NCBI RefSeq assembly: GCF_900176005.1
Contig: NZ_LT838272.1
Coordinates: 1,197,587 to 1,261,586 of the forward strand
Length of the DNA stretch: 64,000 nt
Direction of reading: 5' to 3'
From: Thermanaeromonas toyohensis ToBE
GTDB lineage: Bacteria; Bacillota; DSM-521; Neomoorellales; Neomoorellaceae
Below the pieces are notes generated by a model. That model ran no database searches, was not told where the DNA came from, and was given only the letters and a program-made list of their open reading frames with translations. The translations under genes were made by a program, and so were the position numbers. This document shows positions 15,398 to 23,421 of this stretch, one piece after another. Position 1 is the first letter of the stretch. Each line of letters starts with the position of its first letter.

Positions 15398-16039
15398 ATG
15401 GAGGCGACAAAGGTTGAGAGTGTTATAGATACTATTTTACAGGAAAAATTGGTAGCCATTTTAAGAAAAATAGAAGGGGACAGGTTATTTAAAGTCATTG
15501 ACAGTTTATTGGAAGCCGGGATACGGGTGGCTGAGATTACACTAAATACCGAGGGCGCTATTAACTTACTTGGCGAACTGATAAAAAGATATGGCGAAGA
15601 GATGCTTCTCGGTGCGGGCACAGTAACTCGTATTCAGGAAGTAGAAGAAGCTGCTGCTAGTGGTGCAAAATTTATTGTAACCCCAGTAATGCTGCCTGAG
15701 ATAATACAAGCATGCAAGAGGTTTCAACTGGGCGTAATTCTAGGAGCTTGTTCTCCTACTGAAATATACCAGGCTTATTCTTTGGGAGCGGATATAGTCA
15801 AGGTTTTTCCAGCAGGTAGCCTAGGCCCCTCTTATTTCCGCGAATTGCAGGGGCCTTTAGGAAATGTTCCGCTGGCCGCCGTTGGAGGTGTAACTCTTGA
15901 GAATGGGCGAGCGTTCCTCGAGGCCGGGGCCAAGGTGTTAGGCGTAGGTTCGTCCCTTACTCCGCGACAACTGGTAAATGCAGGTGACTGGATGCAGCTC
16001 AAGAACATAGCAAAACGGTTCAAGGAACTAGTAAGTTAG
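15398..16039 (+). CDS. 2-keto-3-deoxy-6-phosphogluconate/-galactonate aldolase
   Basis: This 213-residue class I aldolase cleaves 2-keto-3-deoxy-6-phospho-sugar acids to pyruvate and glyceraldehyde 3-phosphate. Visible active-site features are E46 in AEITLN, the phosphate-loop text GAGTVTR at 72-78, the Schiff-base lysine K135 in DIVKVFPAG, and AAVGGVTLEN. The ATG is preceded by AAAGGGGA. It is followed 14 bases later by a DgoK-like kinase, so the pair probably works as DgoK-DgoA on 2-keto-3-deoxygalactonate. The aldolase itself cannot be told apart from Eda (KDPG aldolase) by these motifs. A strong palindromic operator lies just upstream. Confidence 0.92.
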   Translation: MEATKVESVIDTILQEKLVAILRKIEGDRLFKVIDSLLEAGIRVAEITLNTEGAINLLGELIKRYGEEMLLGAGTVTRIQEVEEAAASGAKFIVTPVMLPEIIQACKRFQLGVILGACSPTEIYQAYSLGADIVKVFPAGSLGPSYFRELQGPLGNVPLAAVGGVTLENGRAFLEAGAKVLGVGSSLTPRQLVNAGDWMQLKNIAKRFKELVS

Positions 16040-16053
16040 AAGGATGATACACA

Positions 16054-17058
16054 TTGTTGCTGATGGCGATAGATGGTGGAACAACTAACACTAGGATCCG
16101 GGTACTTAAGGATGAAAAGATAATTGGTAAAGCCCATGTTCCTGTAGGAGTAAGGAATACAGCAATTGCAGGTTGCAATAAGGAGCTGGTGGAAGGTCTC
16201 AGAGAGGGTGTGCACATGGCCCTGGCGTCAGCAGGGCTTACGGAAAAGGATTTGCAACTAGTTGTGGCTTCCGGGATGCTTACCTCTAACGTAGGTATAA
16301 TGGAAATACCGCATATCAGTACACCTGCTGGAGTGAAGGAGCTTGCTGCAAACAGTAGATTGGTAGAGATGCCGGAAGTAATAAACGTGCCTATACTTTT
16401 TATTCCGGGAGTAAAAAATAGTTGTCCGCTCAGACAAGACGTGGATGAATTAGAAGCAATGGATATAATGCGGGGTGAAGAAACGGAAACAATCGGTATC
16501 TTAGAATTGAAGAAAATTAGGGGACCTATTACCTTAATTTTACCAGGCTCACATACAAAAGTTGTAAGGGTTAATGAACATAACCAGATTACTTGCTGCT
16601 TGACTACTATGGGAGGAGAGATCTTTGGGACGTTAGCTACTAATACAATCCTGGCTGATTCAGTACCTTCTACCCTTGTTTCTGAACTGGACAGGGAGAT
16701 GCTTCTTAACGGGGCAGCTATGTCCCGGAAGGTAGGTCTTACGCGCGGTTGCTTTTTTACCCGGATCATGAGCCAGTTTATACCCTTTGATGGTGATAAA
16801 AGGGCCAACTTCCTGCTAGGCGTAGTATTGGGCCAGGATATCATTGCTATGAAAAATAGTAAAGCCTGTCGGCTTTGCTGGGGTGAAAAAATCGTTATAG
16901 GGGGACCGTCACCGTTGCGTAGGGCTATTTACTATCTGTTGGAGGAAGAAATGGGTTCTAAAGCTGACCTTTCCGTACTAGATGATGAAACTGTAGAAAT
17001 GTCAACTGCTATCGGGGCTCGTATAATAGGATTGGAACATCTCAATATATTTTGCTAA
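16054..17058 (+). CDS. dgoK: 2-dehydro-3-deoxygalactonokinase (DgoK-like)
   Basis: The 334-residue protein begins with the sugar-kinase phosphate motif AIDGGTTNTRIRVLKD and shows the family texts ASGMLTSNVGI and LPGSHTKVV, followed by MGGEIFGTL. This is the layout of DgoK, which phosphorylates 2-keto-3-deoxygalactonate to the substrate of the aldolase encoded just upstream. The likely start is TTG at 16054 or 16057, eight or so bases after AGAAGGATG; the ATG at 16063 is a little far. Galactonate or a related hexonate/hexuronate is the probable source, but no dehydratase gene is present in the window. Confidence 0.88.
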   Translation: MLLMAIDGGTTNTRIRVLKDEKIIGKAHVPVGVRNTAIAGCNKELVEGLREGVHMALASAGLTEKDLQLVVASGMLTSNVGIMEIPHISTPAGVKELAANSRLVEMPEVINVPILFIPGVKNSCPLRQDVDELEAMDIMRGEETETIGILELKKIRGPITLILPGSHTKVVRVNEHNQITCCLTTMGGEIFGTLATNTILADSVPSTLVSELDREMLLNGAAMSRKVGLTRGCFFTRIMSQFIPFDGDKRANFLLGVVLGQDIIAMKNSKACRLCWGEKIVIGGPSPLRRAIYYLLEEEMGSKADLSVLDDETVEMSTAIGARIIGLEHLNIFC

Positions 17059-17263
17059 AGAGTCACCGTAGTATAAATAAATAAACATAAATATCCAAGG
17101 AGGTGAAAAAAGAAGTCTTAGAAAAACAAGATTTATTATGTTAATGAGAAACAAAAAAGGAGGGGAGAGTCAAGTTTACTGCGTAGAGAAGGGTTAAGAA
17201 AAACTTAGCATCGGCGGCTCAGAAGTTCAATACCAACTAATACCTAAAGGAGGTATAGGGTAA

Positions 17264-18286
17264 ATGTGGCGCAAATGGCTTATTAGTGTGCTAATAATAG
17301 TCGTGGCCATTAGTTTAGCTGCCTGTTCGGCTCAACAATCCTCTCAAAAGGTAAACCAACAGCCGGCTACAGGGCAGCCAGCTACTACTGAAGCTGGGAA
17401 AGGCCAGGGCACAGTAGCAAAGGATGATAAAAATATAAAAGTAGGTATCGTAGTAAATGGCCAAGGGAACTTCTTTAACGCAGGGATATTTCAGGAGACC
17501 CAGCGGCTGGTAAAAGAAAAGGGCGGGACACCTGTTGCTCTTGATAGCCTGGGTCAGCGCGAGAAGATGCTAAGCGATATCGAGACTCTCATACAGCAGA
17601 ATGTAGACGCGTTAATCGTTCTGTTAGGTGATCCCACCTTCCTGGAGCCTGCTCTTAAGAAGGCTAAAGAGAAAAACATCCCGTGGATTAGTGTGGCTGC
17701 TGGCTTCCATCCGCTTGTTGATCTTGAGATAGATTCCAACGACTGGGCTATGGGAGCCAAGGTTGCTGCTTACATGGCTGCGCGGCTAGGGGGGAAGGGT
17801 AAGATCGTAGAAATTTATGGGGATCTTATTTTGCCTACCAGAGCTAGGGCTGAGGCGCTTCGAGCAGTCCTTAAAGAATATCCTGAAATCCAGATTGTTG
17901 AGCGTCATGCCTATGCTTGGCCTGGCTTCCTTGAGGATTGTCGGAAGTGGATGGAAACGGTATTACAAAAATACCCGAAACCGGGAGACATTCAAGCCGT
18001 GTTTGCCGCCTTTGACGGTGCAGGCATAGGAGCCGCTCAAGCTATCGAGGCTGCTGGGCGTAAAGAGATATTCGTAGTTGGGATAGATGGAGATCCCTTA
18101 GCCTATGAAAACATGCGCAATAAGGGTGTATTTGCTGCAACTGCAGCTCATGACCTAAAGGGTATGGCCGAAAAGGCTGTTGAATGGGCATTTAGGATGG
18201 CTAAAGGTGAGAAACCGCCTGTTAAGATGATGTTTATTGATAGCCCACTTATTACCCAGGAGAATGTTCCACCAGCTACCAAGTAA
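17264..18286 (+). CDS. Sugar-type ABC transporter substrate-binding lipoprotein
   Basis: A basic N-terminus, hydrophobic stretch and the lipobox LAAC with cysteine C21 mark a membrane-anchored lipoprotein. A Ser/Gln/Thr-rich linker (about 22-55) precedes a periplasmic-binding domain of the ribose/galactose type (KVGIVVNGQGNFFNAG at about 60-75, later VVGIDGDPLAYENM). It captures the substrate outside the membrane and delivers it to the permease encoded downstream. The ATG follows AAAGGAGG. The 205 bases upstream hold several GGAGG stretches but no convincing gene. A sugar or sugar acid is the likely ligand given dgoK and the aldolase. Confidence 0.92.
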   Translation: MWRKWLISVLIIVVAISLAACSAQQSSQKVNQQPATGQPATTEAGKGQGTVAKDDKNIKVGIVVNGQGNFFNAGIFQETQRLVKEKGGTPVALDSLGQREKMLSDIETLIQQNVDALIVLLGDPTFLEPALKKAKEKNIPWISVAAGFHPLVDLEIDSNDWAMGAKVAAYMAARLGGKGKIVEIYGDLILPTRARAEALRAVLKEYPEIQIVERHAYAWPGFLEDCRKWMETVLQKYPKPGDIQAVFAAFDGAGIGAAQAIEAAGRKEIFVVGIDGDPLAYENMRNKGVFAATAAHDLKGMAEKAVEWAFRMAKGEKPPVKMMFIDSPLITQENVPPATK

Positions 18287-18325
18287 CAATGCTCTCTGAC
18301 CGTAGGAATCAATTCTTACAAAGTA

Positions 18326-18350
18326 GGGTGCCACCTTACGGGTGGCACCC
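18326..18350 (+). other. Intercistronic stem-loop after the binding-protein gene
   Basis: GGGTGCCACC (18326-18335) and GGTGGCACCC (18341-18350) form a perfect 10-bp stem with a five-base loop. There is no T run after it, so it is not a full intrinsic terminator. Such stems after binding-protein genes often protect the upstream mRNA and give more binding protein than ATPase. Confidence 0.7.
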
Positions 18351-18379
18351 GCTAACCCTTACTCTGTGGGGGCGGTACT

Positions 18380-19900
18380 TTGGAAGGCAATAGCTATGTC
18401 CTTGAGATGAAGAATATTTCTATGCAGTTTCCCGGAGTCAAAGCCCTGGACAACGTAGATTTTTCCGTAGCGCGGGGTGAGATCCACGCCCTGGTGGGAG
18501 AGAACGGCGCTGGTAAGTCTACGTTAATAAAGATCTTGGGCGGGGTCTACCTGCCAACGAGCGGCGAGATCCTTGTCGAGGGCAAGAAAGTAACCTATAG
18601 TTCCCCGCAGGAAGCTGCTGCAGCAGGAATAAGTATAGTGCACCAAGAGCTAAATTTGGTGCCTTATATGTGTGTGGCGGAGAACCTGTTTATGGGGCGT
18701 TCCCTGCCCAAGAACAAGTGGGGTATGGTTAATTGGAGTGAACTCTACCGGAAGGCTGCAGAGTTGTTAACGGTGGTTGGCCTCCAGGATCTTGTACGTT
18801 ACCCTGCGGGCCGCCTGAGTGTAGCTCAGCAACAGCTTCTCCAGATTGGGCGCGCGGTTTCTTTTGGAGCCAAAATAGTGGTATTTGACGAGCCTACGGC
18901 CTGTCTGAGCCGTAGCGAAGTAGAGAATCTCTTTAGAGTTATCAGGTCTTTAAAAGAGCGGGGAACATCTATCATTTACGTGTCTCACCGGCTAGAAGAA
19001 ATATTTGAACTTGCCGATAGAGTAACTGTCCTGAGAGACGGTAAAAGAGTAGGCGTGCACGAAATAAATCAAGTCTCCCCACAACAGATCATAAGTCTAA
19101 TGCTCGGAAAAGAATTGAGTAAGGAGAGACGACGACAAAGTTACGTTCAGGATGAGGTGGTACTTCGGGCAGAAGGGCTTTGCTCGGACACAGGTGTAAG
19201 AGATGTGAGTTTCGAACTGCGTAAAGGAGAAGTAGTAGGGCTAGCAGGAGTGGTAGGTTCGGGCCGAACGGAGGTTGCGCGACTGCTTTTTGGCGTAGAC
19301 AAGCTGACGAGTGGTCGAATTTTTGTAGGAGAGGAACAGATTTTTCCCCCCAATATAAGGAAAGCAATTAGAGCCGGATTGGCCTTCGTACCGGAGGATA
19401 GGCGTAACCAGGGATTAGTCTTAAATATGACAGTAAAAGAGAATGCGAGCTTGGCTTTCTTAAAGAACTTCGCCCGCTATGGTTTTATAAGCCATGCAAA
19501 AGAAAAAGAAAGAGTGCAAGGCCTGATCCGAACCCTTTCCATAAGGCCGCCGGAAGCTAGCAGGATAGTGAAATATCTCAGTGGTGGCAATCAACAGAAG
19601 GTAGTGTTGGCTAAGTGGCTAGCTGGTGCGAAACCGAAAGTGGTAATCTTTGATGAACCTACTCAAGGCATAGACGTTGGAGCAAAAGCTGAAGTTCACC
19701 AGCTTATCGATAATCTAGCGCGCGAAGGTGCGGGGATCCTCCTCATATCCTCGGATATACAAGAACTCTTGAGTCTTTGTGACCGCATTTTAGTTATGGT
19801 AAGGGGTAAGATTGTCAAGTGTCTCAGTCGCGAGGAAGCGACTGCGAGTACGATTTTGGCGTACGCTATGAGAAAGGAGAATAGTGCGGAATATGCCTAG
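18380..19900 (+). CDS. Sugar ABC transporter ATP-binding protein (RbsA/MglA-like, two ATPase domains)
   Basis: The 506-residue protein contains two ABC domains, as in RbsA/MglA. The first has Walker A GENGAGKST near residue 40, a signature region LSVAQQQLLQIGRAV and Walker B VVFDEPTA. The second has a degenerate Walker A, GVVGSGRTE, the signature LSGGNQQKVVLAKWL and Walker B VVIFDEPTQGIDVGA. It powers import with the permease encoded next. The start is TTG at 18380 after a G-rich stretch. The end overlaps the permease gene by 17 bases. As is usual for carbohydrate uptake transporters of this class, only one permease gene follows. Confidence 0.94.
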   Translation: MEGNSYVLEMKNISMQFPGVKALDNVDFSVARGEIHALVGENGAGKSTLIKILGGVYLPTSGEILVEGKKVTYSSPQEAAAAGISIVHQELNLVPYMCVAENLFMGRSLPKNKWGMVNWSELYRKAAELLTVVGLQDLVRYPAGRLSVAQQQLLQIGRAVSFGAKIVVFDEPTACLSRSEVENLFRVIRSLKERGTSIIYVSHRLEEIFELADRVTVLRDGKRVGVHEINQVSPQQIISLMLGKELSKERRRQSYVQDEVVLRAEGLCSDTGVRDVSFELRKGEVVGLAGVVGSGRTEVARLLFGVDKLTSGRIFVGEEQIFPPNIRKAIRAGLAFVPEDRRNQGLVLNMTVKENASLAFLKNFARYGFISHAKEKERVQGLIRTLSIRPPEASRIVKYLSGGNQQKVVLAKWLAGAKPKVVIFDEPTQGIDVGAKAEVHQLIDNLAREGAGILLISSDIQELLSLCDRILVMVRGKIVKCLSREEATASTILAYAMRKENSAEYA

Positions 19901-20822
19901 TGTTCTGCGGAAATACGGTACGCTTATAGGGTTTCTTGTACTATGTGTTATATTTTCCTTTCTCTCCCCTGTCTTCCTAACCGTTGATAACCTAGTGATG
20001 GTTTTGCTGCAAGGAAGTATGTTAACAATCATCGCTTTAGGTACCACAGTGGTAATGGCTGCTGGCGGCTTCGATATGTCTTTCGGTTCTGTATGTGGCC
20101 TGATTGGTGTTGCGTTGGCAGGGATGTTGGTGAAAGGTGTACCTATTCCATTAGCGATTTTAATAAGCCTGGCAATGGGGGCAGCCTTTGGTTGCGTAAA
20201 TGGGATACTAGTAGCTGTATTTGGTATAGCAGATTTCATCGCAACTCTTTCGACTATGTCAATAGCTCGGGGACTTAACTATTACTATACAAGAGGGGAA
20301 CCCATCTTCATGGGGATACCGCCAGAGTTTAAGATTATCGGGCAGGGCAAGATCGGAATAATCGGGTATCCGGTACTAATAATGCTAGCAGTCCTTGTGA
20401 TATTGTATGTGTTTATGAATCACACTGTAACAGGTAGGCAGATTTACGCAGTCGGTGGAAATAAAACTGCTGCGCGATTGTCCGGTATCAATGTTAGATG
20501 GATTAGAATATTTTCATTCATAATAGGGGGTTTAGCAGCAGCTCTTACCGCCGTTATAGTCACATCAAGGTTAGGGTCTGGACAGCCCACCGCTGGTGAG
20601 GGGTTCCTACTGGACGGCTTGGCAGCAGTGTTTCTTGGGATGACTATGTTTAAGGAAGGGGAACCCCACATTTCGGGTACTTTTATAGGAGCTCTGATTA
20701 TGGGTGTTTTAGTGAACGGGCTAAACTTACTTGGAGTGCAATACTTCTTTCAGGATATATTGAAAGGATTGATTATCCTCGCCGCTGTTGGTCTTACAGC
20801 AACCGGCAAACCCAAAGACTAG
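19884..20822 (+). CDS. Sugar ABC transporter permease (RbsC-like)
   Basis: The 312-residue protein is strongly hydrophobic, with about eight to ten membrane segments. It shows the family texts IALGTTVVMAAGGFDMSFGS near residues 50-70 and GRQIYAVGGNKTAARLSGIN near 185-205, the conserved cytoplasmic loop that contacts the ATPase. The start may be GTG at 19884 or ATG at 19893; the ribosome site AAAGGAG lies at 19873-19879. It completes a binding protein-ATPase-permease importer. Confidence 0.93.
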   Translation: MRNMPSVLRKYGTLIGFLVLCVIFSFLSPVFLTVDNLVMVLLQGSMLTIIALGTTVVMAAGGFDMSFGSVCGLIGVALAGMLVKGVPIPLAILISLAMGAAFGCVNGILVAVFGIADFIATLSTMSIARGLNYYYTRGEPIFMGIPPEFKIIGQGKIGIIGYPVLIMLAVLVILYVFMNHTVTGRQIYAVGGNKTAARLSGINVRWIRIFSFIIGGLAAALTAVIVTSRLGSGQPTAGEGFLLDGLAAVFLGMTMFKEGEPHISGTFIGALIMGVLVNGLNLLGVQYFFQDILKGLIILAAVGLTATGKPKD

Positions 20823-20891
20823 TTCTTCGAAAGTTTGTTGGAAGGTCTTTATAGTAGTAGCTCGGGTATCAGTTTCAGGAGGCAACACGCA

Positions 20892-21995
20892 ATGGAAAAG
20901 CCGCTTTTGATGATTCCTGGACCCTGCGCTCTCGAACGGGAAGTTTGCGAGGCCATGAGCTGGCAGCCTGTACCCCATTATGGACGCGAATGGGTAGAAG
21001 AGTTCAACCGGGTTCGAGAGTCTTTAAAGCCGCTCTTTGGTACTACTGAGGGCAAAATATATATTACTGTAGGCTCAGGACATGCTGGGATTGAAGCAGG
21101 AATAAACGCTATCGCGGCTGAGGGTGATCGGCTCCTAGTAGTAAACAACGGTTTTTTTGGTGAAAGGATAGTGTGGATAGCTCGCAATTACGGTATAGAA
21201 GTTGTAGAACTTAGGAGCGAATGGGGTGAGCCAGTAGACCCGGAGGCGGTAAGGGATGCCCTCGATAGGGATCCAATGATAAAAGCATTGGCTGTAGTGC
21301 ATGGGGAAACCTCTACGGGGGTGTTAAACCCAATAAAAGAAATAGGCAAAATCGCTTGCGAGCGGGAAGTACTCCTCTTTGTGGACGCTATTTGTTCAGT
21401 AGGGGGTACTGAATTCCTGATGGATGAGTGGGGGGTTGACCTGTGTGTAGCGGCCTCTCAGAAAGGTCTTTCAGCGCCGGCGGGGCTGGTAATATTAGCT
21501 GTCCGGCAGAAGGTGTGGGATAACCTGAAGAAGCGTAAAAAGCGGCCTGTCGGTTGGTACTTGAACGTGGAAGTGTGGCGGCATTTTGAAGAAAGCCAAG
21601 GAGATTTTCAACCTTACGGGATTACAATGGCGGTAAACAACGTAAGGGCTTTACAGGTTAGCCTAGACCAGATGTATCGTGAAGGCCTGGAAAATCGCTT
21701 TCGTAGGCATCACGAGATTTCTCGGTATATAAGAGATGGGCTTGCTTCTCTTGGTTTGGAATTGTTTGCGCGTGGAGAGCCACTCCCCCTGGTTACGGTG
21801 AGCAAGTGCCCGCAAGGGATCGAAGCGGAGAAACTGGTGACGCTCCTTAGGAAGAGGTATGATATCTATATTACAGGCGGGCTGGGACCTTATAAAGAAA
21901 AAACCTTTCGCGTAGGACATATGGGGCCCTTAGCGGTGCCAGAGGTTGCAGACTACTTCCTGGCAGCGTTGAAGGATTGCCTGCAGCAGCTATAG
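20892..21995 (+). CDS. Class V PLP-dependent aminotransferase (alanine-glyoxylate/purine-catabolism type)
   Basis: The 367-residue protein matches the alanine:glyoxylate/serine:pyruvate aminotransferase group. It has PLLMIPGPCAL at the start, VGSGHAGIEAGINA, the aspartate in LLFVDAICSVGG, and the PLP lysine in ASQKGLSAPAGL. It transfers amino groups between a small amino acid and a 2-oxo acid such as glyoxylate. The upstream frame extends to 20835, but the ATG at 20892 follows AGGAGGC and gives the standard N-terminus. Position directly behind a sugar-type ABC importer and before a redox cluster suggests a nitrogen-containing substrate or product, which is inference. Confidence 0.87.
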   Translation: MEKPLLMIPGPCALEREVCEAMSWQPVPHYGREWVEEFNRVRESLKPLFGTTEGKIYITVGSGHAGIEAGINAIAAEGDRLLVVNNGFFGERIVWIARNYGIEVVELRSEWGEPVDPEAVRDALDRDPMIKALAVVHGETSTGVLNPIKEIGKIACEREVLLFVDAICSVGGTEFLMDEWGVDLCVAASQKGLSAPAGLVILAVRQKVWDNLKKRKKRPVGWYLNVEVWRHFEESQGDFQPYGITMAVNNVRALQVSLDQMYREGLENRFRRHHEISRYIRDGLASLGLELFARGEPLPLVTVSKCPQGIEAEKLVTLLRKRYDIYITGGLGPYKEKTFRVGHMGPLAVPEVADYFLAALKDCLQQL

Positions 21996-22012
21996 GTGAG
22001 GTGGCAGTGTGT

Positions 22013-22759
22013 ATGATCTTTGTACTGGGTATATGCGGTAGCCCGCGCAAAGGTAACAGTTATTATCTATTGGAAAAGGCCTTGGAGTCGGCGCGGGAGG
22101 TAGCCCCGAAAGAGGTAAAGACGGAGCTTTACTCGGTAAGAGGGAAAAAGTTTGCGCCATGTATCTCCTGTTTCAAGTGCGGAGAGCTTCAGGGCGAATG
22201 CGTTATCAAGGATGATTTCCAGGAGCTGAGGGAGAAGTGGGTAGAAGCAGACGTTATCATTTACTCTGTACCTGTGTATCACATGGGGATCCCCGCGCAG
22301 CTTAAAGCATTTATTGATCGTCTAGGAAACAGTTTATTCGGACGTTATTCTAACCTGTTCCCAGGGGAGGCTAAATTACCGAGAAGTTTGAAGGTGATTG
22401 GAGCGATAGCCCAAGGAGCACACTTATACTCTGGCCAGGAGCATACCTTGACAGATCTTATAAATCACGCCCTAGTTATGGGTTGCGTTCCCGTAACCGG
22501 TGATATGTGGGAGACATACATTGGCGCCGGAGCATGGACGTATAACGATGTGGGCAGGAATGTGCTGGCGGATAAAAGTGAAGAAAGTAGTTTGGATATG
22601 CGGGTTGCCTTAAGGGGGACGGCTTCGCTTGCCCGGCGGGCAGTAGAGCTGGCTATCATTCTTAAATCGGGAGGAAAGGTAGAAGCTAAGCGGCTAGAAG
22701 TTGACCCAGTTTATATTCCATTTCTGGCTCGGGTAAGAGGAGAAGTCACTAGTCAATAA
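22013..22759 (+). CDS. Flavodoxin-like NAD(P)H-dependent FMN reductase / iron-sulfur flavoprotein family
   Basis: The 248-residue product has the flavodoxin-like start FVLGICGSPRKGNSYYLLE, an FMN phosphate-binding loop, followed by FAPCISCFKCGELQGECVIKDD. The cysteine spacing CxxCxxC plus one more cysteine is like that of iron-sulfur flavoproteins. VYHMGIPAQLKAFIDRL is the family's second FMN loop. It probably moves electrons with a bound FMN. The ATG at 22013 is preferred over the upstream GTG and TTG codons because it follows GGTGAGG and gives the usual N-terminus. The substrate is unknown. Confidence 0.8.
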   Translation: MIFVLGICGSPRKGNSYYLLEKALESAREVAPKEVKTELYSVRGKKFAPCISCFKCGELQGECVIKDDFQELREKWVEADVIIYSVPVYHMGIPAQLKAFIDRLGNSLFGRYSNLFPGEAKLPRSLKVIGAIAQGAHLYSGQEHTLTDLINHALVMGCVPVTGDMWETYIGAGAWTYNDVGRNVLADKSEESSLDMRVALRGTASLARRAVELAIILKSGGKVEAKRLEVDPVYIPFLARVRGEVTSQ

Positions 22760-22992
22760 AGTAAAAAATGGGGTGGAAGGTTGGGAAGAGGGCATAAGTG
22801 AAAAATTTAGGAGCACTGGAAATTTGACGGCGAATTCGTAATCGGGTGGTTTGCTTTCCCCCGGGGCTTAAAATGGCTAAATGACGGGATAAAGGGCAAG
22901 TTCAAGCCATATTGTTGCATTTAAGAAAAAGGGTTCAGTTACTAGACTGGGGTGGCACTGCCACTTATTATCGTACCAAGGAGGTTAACCTT

Positions 22993-23421
22993 ATGGGTAA
23001 GATAACAGTTGTTGCGGAGAACTGTACCGGTTGCAAGGCATGTATGATGGTGTGCACCCTTGTTCATGAGAAGGCTCCAAGCTATAAGAGGTCACGGGTA
23101 AAAGTGAAAAAGAACGATGAGTATGAAGAGTTTCTTCCCCTAATTTGCCGCCATTGTGAGGAAGCTCCTTGTGTGGACGTGTGTCCTGTCGGGGCCCTAT
23201 GGAGAGATACAAGAGGAGCGATTGTGCTTAACAGTAGCGAATGCACGGGTTGCCGTCAATGTGTGGATGTGTGTCCCTATGGAGCACTATTTATCGATGA
23301 GGAATTGGGTACCGCATATAAGTGCGATCTTTGTAATGGGGAACCAGCGTGTATAAAAGTGTGTCAAGTAGCAGGGGCACTCAGATACGAGATTGAGGGA
23401 GGTTTGGATGGAAATGAGTAG
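22993..23421 (+). CDS. Poly-ferredoxin electron-transfer subunit (four [4Fe-4S] sites) linked to aldehyde oxidoreductase
   Basis: The 142-residue protein carries four cysteine groups of the DmsB/HycB type: CTGCKACMMVC, CRHCEEAPCVDVCP, CTGCRQCVDVCP and CDLCNGEPACIKVC. It should hold up to four [4Fe-4S] clusters and pass electrons. The ATG at 22993 follows AAGGAGG. The end overlaps the aldehyde oxidoreductase start by 14 bases, so it is the likely partner subunit of that enzyme. About 230 bases upstream are non-coding; a half-match (GTTGCATTT, 22914-22922) to the IclR palindrome is seen there. Confidence 0.9.
   Translation: MGKITVVAENCTGCKACMMVCTLVHEKAPSYKRSRVKVKKNDEYEEFLPLICRHCEEAPCVDVCPVGALWRDTRGAIVLNSSECTGCRQCVDVCPYGALFIDEELGTAYKCDLCNGEPACIKVCQVAGALRYEIEGGLDGNE

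Noticed and set aside
16051-16066. Additional IclR site at the dgoK start (ACATTGTTGC)
   Set aside because: Only one half-site is present; the CAAC arm is missing, and the position is between two co-transcribed genes.
17095-17200. Small genes after repeated GGAGG sequences upstream of the binding-protein gene
   Set aside because: The frames are under 20 codons, badly spaced from the ribosome sites and resemble nothing.
22760-22992. Molybdenum/tungsten cofactor riboswitch before the poly-ferredoxin and AOR genes
   Set aside because: Only a short GTGGC/GCCAC hairpin was found; the conserved blocks of that class were not seen.
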